A DNA stretch of 64,000 nucleotides from Begonia masoniana (lineage: Eukaryota; Streptophyta; Magnoliopsida; Cucurbitales; Begoniaceae). The DNA is taken from NCBI GenBank assembly GCA_022432975.1, contig CM039509.1, positions 46,247,167-46,311,166 on the forward strand. The letters are read 5' to 3'. The position numbers and the translations under genes are program-made. The notes beneath the pieces were generated by a model that made no database searches, had not been told where the DNA came from, and saw only the letters and a list, made by a program, of their open reading frames with translations. Shown here one piece after another: positions 35,201-46,799 of the stretch (positions within the stretch are counted from its first letter, which is position 1; every line of letters begins with the position of its first letter).

Positions 35201-38200
35201 ATGTCACAAATTTCTTTGAAGTTGACAAAAGAAATTGAAATTTTTGAGCTGAGATACAAATGATTGAAATAGAAATGAAACTTGAGAAATATATATACTC
35301 TGTTAGGGATATCTTACTTACCAAAATGATCATGATCAAGTTATAGTTCATACCCTTTTAGGCATCATAGGCAAAGAGATAAACATTGTGCTTCGGCTTG
35401 ACAATTTGCAGTTCAGCACGGAAACTATGGAACTGTTTGTATTTTTTGGTACCATGCTTCTTCTCCAGAAGCTTTCTTTTATGTTGATGAAAGATCCATT
35501 ACTGTACTTAAGCTTCTCAGTCTTACTTTCACCTGAAATGTTAACAACACTTTGAGGTCTGCCGCAATCTTTCGATGTTATGATCTTTAAATTCGCTTCC
35601 ACTTCTTTTTTTTTTTTTGGAATTTCAAATTGGCTACGATCGGGAATTGTACAGCAGCTATATTAAAATCTTGTAGGATATGGATTATTTTCGATTCGTA
35701 AACTCGTAATGCTTATGGTTCTAGCACAATCTCTTGATTGTCAAAGAGGTTCTCATCTTCATCTAATTTCTTTCCTTTATGATTACATATTCTGATACAT
35801 TGTTCTCAACCATTTTGGTCAGGTGTTGGGAGGCTTCAATTCTTCCAATTATGTTACCCATCGGAAATGGGCAAGCGCTCGAGATGGAACTAAAATTCCT
35901 ATTTCAATCGTTTATAGGAAGGATCGAGCGAAACTTGATGGAACAGATCCTCTACTACTTTATGGCTATGGTTCTTATGAGGTAATTAACTGACTTCATG
36001 GTTTAAATTTTGAGACTTTTTTATTGGTTCTTTTATTTACTTGAATTATTCTGGTATAACTTTTGGAAGTAATCCATTTACGCAACAATTTATCTCATCA
36101 TTGTTTTCTTGGTGAACATTGTCTCAATTCAACAAAAATTGTTTCCGTGAACAGGCTTGCATAGATCCGAGTTTCAAGGCACAAAGACTGTCTCTGTTAG
36201 ATCGAGGATTTATTTACGCGATAGCTCACATTCGTGGTGGCGGCGAAATGGGGAGGCAGTGGTATGAAAATGGAAAGTTGTTGAAGAAGAAGAATACCTT
36301 CACGGATTTTATTGCATGTGCAGAATACTTGCTAAAAAAAAAGTACTGCAAAAAGGAAAAGTTGTGCATCGAGGGAAGAAGCGCCGGAGGTTTACTCATC
36401 GGTGCAGTTCTTAATATGAGGCCTGATTTGTTCAAGGCTGTCCATTGCCGGAGTTCCGTTTGTTGATGTCCTGACAACTATGCTCGATCCAACCATCCCC
36501 CTGACGACTTTAGAGTGGGAGGTGATTCTTAGTTCATATCACATTCTGCATCTCTTTCATTGAATTTTTTTTCAAGAGTAATGCTACACTCTGATTATCC
36601 GCTCTAATAATTCATAAGTGAATGACACGTAAACAGACGTAAGATTACCATCTTTTTAACTATATCTTTTAATGTGGATACGAGATTCCTATGGAATATG
36701 GAGACAGATTGTTTGAAGTAATGATTTTTGTTTTTTGGTTCACAGGAATGGGGTGATCCTAGGAAGGAGGAGTTCTACTTTTACATGAAATCCTATTCTC
36801 CTGTCGATAATGTAAGTTCCATTTAATCTGCTGATAATTGATCATTATCCTCTGAAAAAATTACAGTAGCTTCTTCATTCAGCCTCCATTGGAACATAAA
36901 TCACTGTTGATCTACCTGTTATCCAGGTTAAGGCTCAAAATTATCCAGCCATTCTCGTCACTGCTGGCTTAAATGGTGAGCATATAACTATTCAATAGAT
37001 TCTGTCATCAACTAAATAATGAATAAAATAATCCTCTAATCAATCGATCAACAATCGTCGACGATTCGAGAGAAGAATAAACATTTTTTTTTTTCGTGTG
37101 ATTCCAAATAATAGTTTGATTTTCACCACAGATCCTAGGGTGTTGTACTCGGAACCCACCAAGTTTGTGGCGAAACTTAGAGACAAAAAGACCGATAAAA
37201 ATGTCCTCTTGTTTAAATGCGAGCTTGGTGCAGGACATTTCGCAAAGTCGGGAAGGTAAAACAAAGGATAAATTACCTCTCAAAATCTTAAAATTGTGGG
37301 TCGATATTAACAGTTACATGCAGATCAATTCTTTTTATTACTACGCATGAATTTGTTTTTTTAAATGGGTTTAATTTTTTTTACTATGTCGAGGTTTAAA
37401 TTTTCGGACATCTGGTCTGATATTAGGTACAATCTTAAAAGTTAAACTTGGTGAGTTGAGATAATTTAATTATTTAAATTTCATGTCGTTGATTTACCCG
37501 TGCAGGTTTGAGCAGCTGCACGAGGATGCGTTCAAATACGCATTCTTAATGAAGGCTTTAGACATGATCCCGGCCGATGGGTTTATCGAGCATTGACGGA
37601 TCGACGGATCTTGTTAGACTAGTCTATGGTAATGGACATAATATCACATTCAGCCTCCAGTGGAACATAAATCACTGTTGATCTACCTGTTATCCAGGTT
37701 AAGGCTCAAAATTATCCAGCCATTCTCGTCACTGCTGGCTTAAATGGTGAGCATATAACTATTCAATAGATTCTGTCATCAACTAAATAATGAATAAAAT
37801 AATCCTCTAATCAATCGATCAAGCAATCGTCGACGATTCGAGAGAAGAATAAACATTTTTTTTTTTCGTGTGATTCCAAATAATAGTTTGATTTTCACTA
37901 CAGATCCTAGGGTGTTGTACTCGGAACCAACCAAGTTTGTGGCGAAACTTAGAGAAAAAAAAACCGATAAAAATGTCCTCTTGTTTAAATGCGAGCTTGG
38001 TGCAGGACATTTCGCAAAGTCGGGAAGGTAAAACAAAGGATAAATTACCTCTCAAAATCTTAAAATTGTGGGTCGATATTAACGGTTACATGCATATCAA
38101 TGCTTTTTATTACTACGCATGAATTTGTTTTTGTAAATGGGTTTAATTTTTTTTAACTATATTGAGATTTAAACTTTCGGACATCTGGTCTGATATCATG

Positions 38201-38370
38201 TACAATCTTAAAAGTTTAAACTTGTGAGTTGAGATTGATTTAATTATTTAAATTTCATGTCGTTGATTTACCCGTGCAGGTTTGAGCAGCTACAAGAGGA
38301 TGCGTTCAAATACGCATTCTTAATGAAGGCTTTAGACATGATCCCGGCCGATGAGTTTATCGAGCATTGA
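32208..38370 (+). pseudogene. Oligopeptidase B-like gene, right copy, frameshifted
   Basis: Same exon plan as the left copy: 32208-32547, 32676-32959, 33053-33247, 33692-34039, 34824-35115, 35823-35981, 36155-36521, 36746-36811, then exons 9-11 twice (36927-36975, 37132-37255, 37506-37596 and 37698-37746, 37904-38027, 38280-38370). Exon 4 is 348 nt instead of 347: an extra T near 33759 shifts the frame and gives TGA at 33770-33772. Exon 7 is 367 nt instead of 366: an extra T near 36441 leads to a stop at 36464-36466. Exons 1-3, 5, 6 and 8 are open. The last exons keep the expected TAGLND, ELGAGH and C-terminal IPADGFIEH, which the left copy has altered. It may be transcribed, but a full-length enzyme cannot be made. 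Confidence 0.86.
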
Positions 38371-38417
38371 CGGAGTAACCGATCTTGTAAGACTAGTCTA
38401 TGGTAATTGACATTAAT
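36876..38417 (+). repeat. 771-bp tandem duplication of exons 9-11
   Basis: The stretch from CATTCAGCCTCCA at 36876 is repeated from 37647 with a constant offset of 771 bp. It covers exons 9, 10, 11 and their introns. The units differ by only a few bases and small indels, so the event is younger than the gene duplication. The left copy has one unit. Confidence 0.9.
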
Positions 38418-38998
38418 AATAATAATAATAATTGAGAATTTAATAATTATCTGTCTTGATAATGCTTTCATCTTTTTTAACTTGAGAGTTGTAGGCTTGC
38501 ATTCACTCATTTTCACCCATTTGTCTTATACATTTACTACAAATTAAAACCCTGAAAAGTAACATTTTGGATCACCACCCAGTGAGAGTGAGATAGGCTT
38601 GTTCTTTTGGACAAATTACAACTAGGTCTTGTTCAAGTTCTTCAGTTTGACAAGAGATCTGGAAATTCTCGGGGTTTTCAACTTGGATTTAAACAAATAT
38701 ATAAACAGTGATCAGCAGACATCATGAAAAACTGATGGGAGTTTAAGATCCAGACATGTTTGTTCAAAAAGATTTAATGATCATCACTGCACTCCCAGTT
38801 ACATTCTTAATGTGCGAGCAGGACAGAAATACGAAGGAAGACAAGTCATTAATGGCTGTTTCTTTTTTGGCTGCCGGCTTCCGGGTTTTCTTCACACGTC
38901 ATGGTTATCATGGCGTCCTCTTTCCAGGTGAAGTAAGCAGGTAGGGTTCTTCAGCTTTCCCTTCCACTTGAAGAAATTTACAGGAGTGAACCAGAGAT
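38408..38998. other. Intergenic, 3' of the right oligopeptidase copy
   Basis: AT-rich. The right end of the segmental duplication is near 38600. A 62-codon ORF at 38756-38944 has no recognisable domain and is not called. Confidence 0.5.
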
Positions 38999-39220
38999 TC
39001 AGCAAAAGAAACCGTAGTTACCGTCGTCGAAGTTCAGAGCGTAACTCAAAGGGTCGTAGTGGAAACTGATCAGGCTCCGACCGGAGCTGCAGCTCTTTTC
39101 CCGTCGTCTTCTCATTTCAGCTCTGATCCGGCGGAGGAACCTCCTTGCACTCCTCTTCCCACGCAGAATCACCCCCGTCGGATCAACAAAAAACCCACCG
39201 ACTCCCATTGCTCGAACCAC
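38999..39220 (-). CDS. Small protein with C-terminal FHYDPxSYALNFDxG motif, copy 1
   Basis: 73 codons, function unknown. After a short variable N-terminus it has a strongly basic segment (RGKRSARRFLRRIRAEMRRRR) and ends SFHYDPLSYALNFDDGNYGF then FC. A paralogue at 40097-40300 shares both parts and the exact end GFFC, which argues that the frame is real. I recall small plant proteins with this kind of YDPxSYALNFDDG tail but cannot give a function. No signal peptide or membrane segment is evident, and the basic stretch could bind nucleic acid or act as a localisation signal. The start is uncertain: a second Met follows four residues in. Confidence 0.55.
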   Translation of the reverse strand: MVRAMGVGGFFVDPTGVILRGKRSARRFLRRIRAEMRRRREKSCSSGRSLISFHYDPLSYALNFDDGNYGFFC

Positions 39221-40096
39221 CGGAGGTAGAACTAAGAAGCCGAGGTGAGATGGATCGAGAAATTGAGAAGGAAAAAGGCGAAGAAAGAGTAAGAAGACAC
39301 AGGAAAACCCAGTGGGTAAATGAAGGAGATGCTGCGTCGCAGTCTACTGACTCTACTCCTACGGCGCTCTCTCTGACTGAGTCTGAAACAAGGATACGAG
39401 TACGACAGCTAGTATGGCCACATGGCCTACTCTGTCGCAAAAATCACCGTCTCACCGGCCATTCCTACCCCTATCGCTTGCTTATAAACTTCATAACCTT
39501 TTCAACACTTAATTTAATGATTAAAAAGTTAATGTTTTGACTATAGTTTTTGATTGGACAGTTTATGAGATCATAAATTTAGTTGTCACATTTCAAATTT
39601 CCTCCCTATGAATCCACCGCTATCATAAAATCTTGTTCTGTTTCGTACTTGGCTAATTTGGCGTGTTATGCCATTGTCTTTCCACCAATTATTCATCATC
39701 GGGAGCCGCACCGGCGACTTCCATTTCTCTCTCCTCTTCTATCTCTCACTCTATCACTCGCTAAGAGGGTGAGCTGATGGATTGTGAATATGAAGTTCCA
39801 TCGAGTTTGGATTTCATTTAATCTCAAATTATTCGTTGATTCTCACTGTTTTTTTTTTCAAGTTCGACTTTTTCATGGTGGATTTTCTACCCTTTTTCGA
39901 ACAATATAAGAGTGAAACTAAACGATCCAAACCAGAGAATGATTCCTCCGATCAATCCCCAAGTTTACAGGCTGCGTTGCAAACTAACTAGACAACTACT
40001 CTTCTCATTACATATTAACCGAATAATGGCGCCGCCGAGTAAGTAGACGCTGGAAAAGAAACGAGTAGAAGACTGAAAAACGGGTTGACATGAGAT

Positions 40097-40300
40097 CTAG
40101 CAGAAGAAACCAAAATCGCCATTGTCGAAGTTTAAAGCATAACTCGACGGGTCGTAGTGAAAGCTCGATCTACCCTTTACCGATCGTCGCCGTCGCTTCA
40201 TCTCCGATCTGATCTGCGAAAAGAATCCCTTCAGCTTCCTCTTCCCACGCATAACCACCACATTCTGTGCCAAGTAAAAGCACAGATTGAGAATATCCAT
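40097..40300 (-). CDS. Small protein with C-terminal FHYDPxSYALNFDxG motif, copy 2
   Basis: 67 codons. It starts MDILNLCFYLAQ, a short hydrophobic stretch, then has the basic segment MRGKRKLKGFFSQIRSEMKR and the tail FHYDPSSYALNFDNGDFGFF followed by Cys. It is paralogous to 38999-39220, 1.1 kb away on the same strand. The two nucleotide sequences still align outside the motif, so this looks like a local tandem duplication. Function unknown. Conservation of the tail while the N-terminus varies suggests the tail is the functional part. Confidence 0.55.
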   Translation of the reverse strand: MDILNLCFYLAQNVVVMRGKRKLKGFFSQIRSEMKRRRRSVKGRSSFHYDPSSYALNFDNGDFGFFC

Positions 40301-41525
40301 CTTTCTTCCTCTGTCCAGAGATTCACAGAGAGAGGTGAAAATGGGCAGTGATATTTATAGAGAAAAATGGGATTTAATCTAATGTAATTGTGGGATTTGG
40401 GGAAGGCGTAGGCAGCAGAAAAGCCAACAGCAAGCGTACAAGCGAAGGAGGATGGGCATTGAGCTGTCGCTGCTACGGCGCTGCGCGATCTCAGACTGCA
40501 AGGGAATGTTTAATGGCGTCTGCTCTTCAAATTAGACCACTTTCCACAAGTTTAAACCACTTTCATCTCTAATTAGTGTCTCCATTTTCACTTGCATTTT
40601 GGTGGATCACGGTAGAGACTTAGCCTTGTAAAACGTTCTCCATCTTATCTCATGTTGTCCTGTTTGGAGTCGTGACAAAATTGTTAACAACGCTGTAAAA
40701 ATGCAATATTTAAAGAGTAATAATAAGTTTACTTTATGATCTAACGTTTTAATTCTATCAATTAATCCAAGACTTAAAAATAGAAGTTAACGGGAAATAT
40801 TATCCATCTTTGAACAAAAGAAAGTCTCCGACTCACAGTCCGTCTCCATCTTCCCCAGAAAAATAAACAGCAAATATAGGTGCATGGGAGAAAGCATCTG
40901 TCTGTGTGTGTTGGACCTCGATTAAAGACACCCGTGAGCTGTCCCTTTCATCTTCTTCTTCCATCTTTACGACTTGTTTCCAACATAAATCTCTTCTAAA
41001 CGATGGTCTAATAATTCCCAAATAATGGTCAGAGACCGGAGAGAGAAATTAATACTTCTTATGCAAACGCCATGAATGGTTTGTCTGACACTCCATTAAT
41101 GACACATTTAGGTTAGAGCAGAGAAGTTATTTTACTTGAATAATCACAAATAATAAGCGATGGAAAGAAGAAAGTAAGGGAGGACTGTCTGGTTTTAATA
41201 GGTCGGGTCGTAGTGTAGTGTGAATGATAAACATGCAACGCTGTCTGAGAAAATAAAACAGTGCATCTGACATACGTATTGCATTACTTATGTGGTCGGT
41301 CCGACATCGGTTTAATGATCGTTGTTGCAGCTTCTTGAATTGTTTCAACGTGGAAAAAACTGATATAGGGAAGAGAACGTCGTTTTAACTCTTGCTTTCT
41401 CCTCCGTTTTGGCCACTCTGAGGAAGTAGTGAACTTTAGTTGAAAAAAAGCTGCTTCGCTTTTTTATCAGTACCATTGTTTTGTGGAAAAAAAGGTTAAA
41501 AAACAAAGCTGTTTATCGTCCTTGA
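40301..41525. other. Intergenic, no gene recognised
   Basis: Short ORFs on both strands lack recognisable domains or splice support. The part just right of 40300 is the likely promoter side of the small minus-strand gene. Nothing else can be supported. Confidence 0.5.
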
Positions 41526-41527
41526 TT

Positions 41528-41549
41528 CTCTCTCTCTCTCTCTCTCTCT
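41528..41549. repeat. (TC)n microsatellite
   Basis: About ten TC units. Downstream, a 20-odd-bp phrase (AAAGATAGGGTTTGGATTCT) occurs twice, at about 41593 and 41647. Confidence 0.85.
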
Positions 41550-41765
41550 TCTCTCTTTCTAGAGGGGGAGGGGCCGGGGAGGAAAGAAACCAAAAGATAG
41601 GGTTTGGATTCTATGCCCTCCGTGTTGCAGAGATTTCACTGTCATCAAAAGATAGGGTTTGGATTCTATGTCGTCCGTGTTGCAGGTCCAGGTGAAAGCC
41701 AATCTTTTTCTACCTCTTACACTTCTATTTCCTCTATAACGATAAACCTATTATAACTTTATACA

Positions 41766-42386
41766 GGGTTAAATTCATTTTCATCGTAAAAAAAAAAAGT
41801 AAGATTTTTTTTTTAAATATCTTCAAATTATTAATCTTAACTAATCAAACCTTAAACTATAAAAAATCTACAAAAAAAAAAACCTCTAACGGTCGACCGA
41901 TATCACCTCATTCTGTATTTTACACATAGAACGGGACAAATGCCACATGGATTACCTTTTTCATTTTATAAATTAATTTAAACAAATACTAAACGATATT
42001 CAATTTACTTGAAATTTTTACCACATGCTCACCACATCATGAGAAGATAATTTAATTTTTTTTTTGTAATTTTATAAAAAATTATAATAAATCATACAAG
42101 TGTTATAAAATCACGAAATTTTCAAATTATCTTCTCATAATGTGGTGAACATGTGATAAAAATTTCAAGTAAATTGAATATCGTTTGATATTTGTTTAAA
42201 TTAATTTATAAAGTGAAGAAGGTAATCCACGTGACATTTGCCCTCGTTCTATGTGTAAAATACAGAACGGCGAGATATCGGTCGACCGTCAGAGAATTTT
42301 TTATAGTTTAAGGTTTATTTTGTTGGGGTTAATACTTTGAGAGTTAAAAAAAATCATATTTTGAAGGTGAAAATATATTTAATCCC
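41766..42386. mobile_element. Foldback/MULE-type MITE with very long inverted repeats
   Basis: About 620 bp whose two halves are inverted copies: GGGTTAAATTCATTTTCA at 41766 pairs with the end TATTTAATCC, and the arms continue through GGTCGACCGATATC at about 41893 against GATATCGGTCGACCGTC near 42280, and into the centre near 42070. A 9-bp flank CTTTATACA (41757-41765) resembles CTTTATATA (42386-42394), as expected of a Mutator-like duplication with one mismatch. There is no coding capacity. Confidence 0.65.
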
Positions 42387-42504
42387 TTTATATATCATTA
42401 AAAATAAATAAATAATAAAAGCCCGGCTCATATGTTTTGGAAGCCCATCTTGTCTATTCATTCTCCCTCAATTTGATACGATAATACTTCCCAATGGTAC
42501 TAAC

Positions 42505-42896
42505 TGGGGGTGGACACATCAATTCCAGTCTGGTTTCACCAAGTTCCTAAACTTTTTAGAAAATCATTTTATAAAAATTATTTACATTTTTATTGCTTTT
42601 GGACCAGTTATTTGGAGTTCGGATCAAGTTTGAGGTTAATTTTCAGATACAAATCAATTTTTTGGAATAATAGGTCTGGTTTTAACTGGCTCCGAGTTTA
42701 GGTTTTTTATCCGCACTTTGGTTCGGTTTTCATGATTTTTGGCCTCTAAAATTATGAACCGAGCCGTTACCCGAGATTCTTGAATCATGGAATCGAGATC
42801 GAATACTTTGGTGGGTAGAATTGACTTGAATTGGGATCGAATCACACACGGATCAGTTATACCTGAGGATCCGAGCTGACTTTTCCCACCCCCACC
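42505..42896. repeat. Possible small repeat with GGGGGTGG/CCACCCCC ends
   Basis: Starts GGGGGTGGACACATC and ends TTTCCCACCCCCACC. Inside are CCGAGT/CGGTTT-rich phrases of the kind common in plant dispersed repeats. The short terminal inverted repeat is the only support, and no target duplication is clear. Confidence 0.3.
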
Positions 42897-43424
42897 AATA
42901 AGGTTGTCATCTAATGAACAAGAGAATACGAGAGTAGGGTGACGACAGGAAAAGGTTGACAGACGATTGAACAGCTATCAAAAGGGGGAAGAGGGCTGGC
43001 TTTATAAAAGTGGTTGCTTGAATCCACTCTAAGCCAAACTCCTTTGGACGACATCCTACTCATGCATTCTCATGTTTGATGTCGTGTCTCGTTTAACCTT
43101 AATCTATCCTCTCCTTTTGCAAAAAGCAAACGGTCCCAATTCAATCATTCATTTCTACTTCATTATCCTTCCCTCTGCTTAATTTTTTTTTTTTATGGGT
43201 CAATCTCTATTAAATAATCTTTTGCAAAATAATTAAAAACAGCTTAGAAATTTAATAAAATAAATAAATAGTTTTATTCTGTCTATAAACTATATATAGC
43301 AAATCGGACATAAAAGCATCATAGCTTACCTTTACAACTGGACTTCATCTTCTACCTCTCTCTTTCAAACAATCAAAAACCATCTACATAGAGCTGCTTT
43401 TAGTTTTATTAGATTAGTGCTCAC
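42897..43424. other. Downstream flank of the aspartic protease gene
   Basis: AT-rich, without coding signal. It includes the presumed 3' UTR of the minus-strand gene that ends at 43425. Confidence 0.5.
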
Positions 43425-44888
43425 TCAGCAAACAGTGGGCCCGAAACCCAGAAACCCATTAGATCCGTCGATGGATACCTGGATTCCTTCTTGCTGGATA
43501 TTCCCGATGATGGATAGCCCGGAAGGAGATGGTGAGAAAGCAAAACAGAAAGTTCCAGAATCATCCACCGGCATCAGAAAGTTCCTCGCTGGAAGTGTCA
43601 GGATCGGCCCGCCTGTGAAGTATAACGACACCGTCGGCACCCGGACTGACACAAATCCGTTTAGATTGTAACACGTGTCGAATATTGACACGGCCGAGCT
43701 CCGAGGTAGGTTGCCGGTTTGTCCGACAAAGGCGTCGCGAAATTCCTCGTAGGCTATTGTTGGAAGCCTCGTGACGGCGGTGCCGGTATCTATTACTACT
43801 CCCCCGTAGCCCAATTCGGTCAACTCGAATACTTGCTCGGGTATAGGTAATCTCATGCCTCCGACGCCGAGACCCGATAGCCCGATATAGTAGAAACTCG
43901 GGGCTCGTGGGCTTCTCAGCAATGGGATCCAAGCAGCTCCGACGGGCAGCGCACCACGGCCGAATTCTAATGACCCGGTAGAGTCTGTGCCTCTGGTTAC
44001 AAGACAATAGCTGAAAGCGCCGCCCGTTTGACCGCCGAGTTGGCCGACGAAAGACATTGAGCCTCCTCCCAGACCCAACAATCCGGCTGCTCCGACGAAC
44101 ATTCCTTGGTTCATATGCCCGCATCCGATCGCAATGTTCTGAACCACGGCTTCTGCGAAGGTGAGAGTTTCTAAGGCGAGGGTGCCTTTGGTATAGGATC
44201 CGTCTCCGTATGATACTTCATATCGGCACCGACCCTCGTGACAGCCGGCGTTTTCGAGCCGGTCGCAAACGGAAGAGCCGCAGGAAACTCCGGTGAACGA
44301 CGCGGAGGCGGACGGATCGAAAAGCGGGTCAGACTGACGGTAGCACTGGTCGCAGGGTTGGCATTGGAGCCATAAGATGTCGCTTCCAGAATCTATAACC
44401 ATGTATTGGCTTCTCGGAGGACTTCCTACTCCAATTCGGACGAAGTATTCTCCGCTACCTTGGTCCATGCCGGAAACAACATCCGACCCGAAATCAGCCA
44501 CTTTATAATCTGCTTCGGATCCACCTTGTATCTGTTTCATTAGGCCCGCGACCCTTTTCACATCCCTTTCCATCCGCTGACGAAAACGGCGGCGATGCTG
44601 GTCAGAAACGTGGTGGACATTTAGTTTATCACGATGAACTAGCTTTAGCTTCCATTTACTATTCTTAGTAATACGACCAACGCCATCACGTTGGTCGTCA
44701 AAGGATTCAACGCCATGGAAAGTCAGTGAGGAATTGATTTTGATCTCTGCAAGTGTGTTTTGCACGTGTAAAAGTTGAAAGTCGGGGTGTAACATTGCAT
44801 GGCTTGGAGAAGAAGAGGCGGCGGCGGAGACGGCGTTGAATAGGTGAAAAAGCAAGAGCAAGAGCGGCGGTGCTCGAAAGGCAAGCAT
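43425..44888 (-). CDS. ASPG2: Secreted pepsin-like aspartic protease (ASPG2-like), single exon
   Basis: 487 codons, intact and intronless. It belongs to the plant atypical A1 aspartic proteases, closest by memory to Arabidopsis ASPG2, a relative of the guard-cell drought protease ASPG1. A hydrophobic signal peptide covers residues 1-22 (LLLLLFHLFNAVSA), then a propeptide. Mature domain from about 140 (GSGEYFVRIGVGSPPRSQY). Catalytic Asp166 in VIDSGSD and Asp367 in VIDTGTA; flap Tyr227 in SYGDGSY. The Cys-rich nepenthesin-type insert (CQPCDQCYRQSDPLFDP) follows the first Asp. Conserved AIGCGHMNQGMFVGAAGLLG and the C-terminal FSPSPSGLSIIGNIQQEG. It ends GFLGFGPTVC without a GPI-type tail, so secretion to the apoplast or vacuole is likely. 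It stands alone with no operon-like context, and I see nothing that breaks it. Confidence 0.92.
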   Translation of the reverse strand: MLAFRAPPLLLLLFHLFNAVSAAASSSPSHAMLHPDFQLLHVQNTLAEIKINSSLTFHGVESFDDQRDGVGRITKNSKWKLKLVHRDKLNVHHVSDQHRRRFRQRMERDVKRVAGLMKQIQGGSEADYKVADFGSDVVSGMDQGSGEYFVRIGVGSPPRSQYMVIDSGSDILWLQCQPCDQCYRQSDPLFDPSASASFTGVSCGSSVCDRLENAGCHEGRCRYEVSYGDGSYTKGTLALETLTFAEAVVQNIAIGCGHMNQGMFVGAAGLLGLGGGSMSFVGQLGGQTGGAFSYCLVTRGTDSTGSLEFGRGALPVGAAWIPLLRSPRAPSFYYIGLSGLGVGGMRLPIPEQVFELTELGYGGVVIDTGTAVTRLPTIAYEEFRDAFVGQTGNLPRSSAVSIFDTCYNLNGFVSVRVPTVSLYFTGGPILTLPARNFLMPVDDSGTFCFAFSPSPSGLSIIGNIQQEGIQVSIDGSNGFLGFGPTVC

Positions 44889-46620
44889 GGCAGTTGGGTA
44901 CAGAGCTGTTGAGGAGGAAGATAGGGCGACGTTTTATCTGGCTTTTGGGAGGGGAAGAGGATCAGAATCATCGTGTTCTCTGTTTGCTGTTTTTGTTTTC
45001 TAGTTTTTGGATTTATTGAGAATTTAACACTAAGATTATATTACCTAATCAAATTAAAGTATTCCATAAAGATTGCATGTGACTTTGTGACGTGCCCAAA
45101 AAAAATTACGTGACTTTATTGTATACCTTAATGAAAACATCATATCATGGTGCAGATTATTAACCACCTCAAACAAATTTTGTAGGTAAAAATAAGATTT
45201 TTAATCTCAGATCATATTCAAAGGACGTTAACCCTAATTCTATCTGACGTTCATATATTAATATTTTATTATAATTTTTTTTAATTATTGTTGTTGAACG
45301 ACAAGTAAATGTCATGTCGGGAAGTAAAAGTAGATTTACTACACATTGTAGATATGGCTAATTAGATACGACAAGAGCAACTCAAAAGAAAAAAGAAATT
45401 AAAGTAGTAAAGGGTGGCTGACACAAAGGAAGATTTTGATTGGTGGAAGGCAAAAAGACATGCACCAATAGGAGCTGTCAAATAATAGAGCCATTATTAG
45501 CTCTAAAAGTTGCATTCACTTTTTATCACACTCTCACTCCAACGTTAGTACTTACCCTTTTTATAATATCTTTTTTACCTTCCGTGAAAATATTATTTTT
45601 AAGGTAATTTTAAAAATGTATTATGAAGTAACGGAGTATTTTAAACTTATATTTTTAATCTTTAAAGTTTGAGGTGTTAGCAACGACACCTACGATCAAG
45701 ATTTATAAACTTTGTTAAAATAAATTTGTTAGTTCTCCAATCTTCTCTTTTTCCTTCCATCTACTCAAGCATCGATTTTCTTATTAACTTTTTGTATATT
45801 GTGTAGAACTCGGTTTCAAGTAAGTCATCTTGATGGGAGAGGCCCAACTCAATGGAAGACAAAGCTTGAAGATGGAATTTGAATATGGAGCTTGGAGAGG
45901 CCCAATTGCTTTGGGCTTGGAGAGGCATGACTTGGCATCAAAGGACACTTGCTAGTGGAGACATGGATCGATGACATGGCACAAGGGAGAAGAAGCACAA
46001 TTGATCTTGGCCACCCATCATCTTTTTTCATCCAATGGCTCACATTTAATCTTGTAAACCTAGCTATCCCCCCCTTCTCCAAAACTCTATTTAAGCAATA
46101 CTCTAGGCCATTGTATGGGTCTTTTGTCAAACTTAATACAATTGAGGTATTTCATTTAGACTAATGTCTAGAGAAAGTATTCTTTCGAGGGTTGGTGTCA
46201 TTGCAAATCCCACCAAGGGTTGGTGCCCAAGGTAAGTATCGGTTTGCTTAAACCGATTGGAGAGAACCTCCATTGCTTCCAAGCGTGTGGTGGCTTGAAA
46301 GCTTTTAATCCTTACTCTATTCCAAATCACCTTGGTGTTGGAATCATAAGAAAAGGTCACACCATTCGCAAAGACCGGTCTTCTTCTTTGGAAGAAGCAT
46401 TAGCCAAGAGGTAACTCAATACCTCTATCGGCTGGTTCAGGGTTTTATCATTTTCTTTATTTTCCTTCACAAAACACTATCACCACTTCATACGTACTTC
46501 ATCTTCCATCTCTTAGTTTCATTTTTTCTGAAGAAATCGTTTCATTTTGAGCACTTAAACATTTTCATTTCTGCTCATACATTTTATTGCTCTCGGGTTA
46601 GCTGACCAGGGAGCAACCCT
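44889..46620. other. Upstream flank of the protease gene and an LTR-like unclassified repeat
   Basis: 44889-45800 is AT-rich, with the likely promoter of the minus-strand protease and no other gene. About 45806-46460 has the look of a retrotransposon LTR (a repeated phrase GGAGAGGCCCAA, CTTGGAGAGGC, a TATTTAAGCAA TATA-like box near 46090) but I cannot define both ends or a partner. It adjoins the Gypsy RNase H remnant near 46640. Confidence 0.35.
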
Positions 46621-46639
46621 TACTCTTTGGTGATAACTC

Positions 46640-46799
46640 GCTCATTTTCAGGTCATTACCCATCAGTTGAGTAATTCTTATCGTGTTCCTTCAACTGTCT
46701 TGAGGCATAAGCTATTATTTTTCCTTCTTGCATGAGGACACATCCCAATCCATACTTTGAAGCATCACTATACACCATAAATTTTCCTGATCCAAATGG
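46640..46799 (-). pseudogene. Gypsy RNase H remnant, left of the Sirevirus
   Basis: On the minus strand this reads [20 protein letters not shown] and continues [12 protein letters not shown], the start of Ty3-type RNase H. It continues the RT that ends at 51785 across the Sirevirus insertion. It loses similarity below about 46640. Confidence 0.8.

Larger units (their letters stand above)
30911..38600 (+). repeat. Segmental tandem duplication, right copy
   Basis: Aligns with 2947-30236 from TGGCATAGATGAGG to CACCACCCAGTGAGAGTG, minus the three intronic retrotransposons. It preserves the empty insertion sites and so confirms the element borders. Confidence 0.88.

Noticed and set aside
38756..39540. 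Plus-strand ORFs opposite the first small gene
   Set aside because: They overlap the minus-strand ORF that is supported by a paralogue, and show no family pattern themselves.
43561..44124. 187-codon minus-strand ORF
   Set aside because: Shadow frame of the aspartic protease gene, Arg-rich and without family resemblance.
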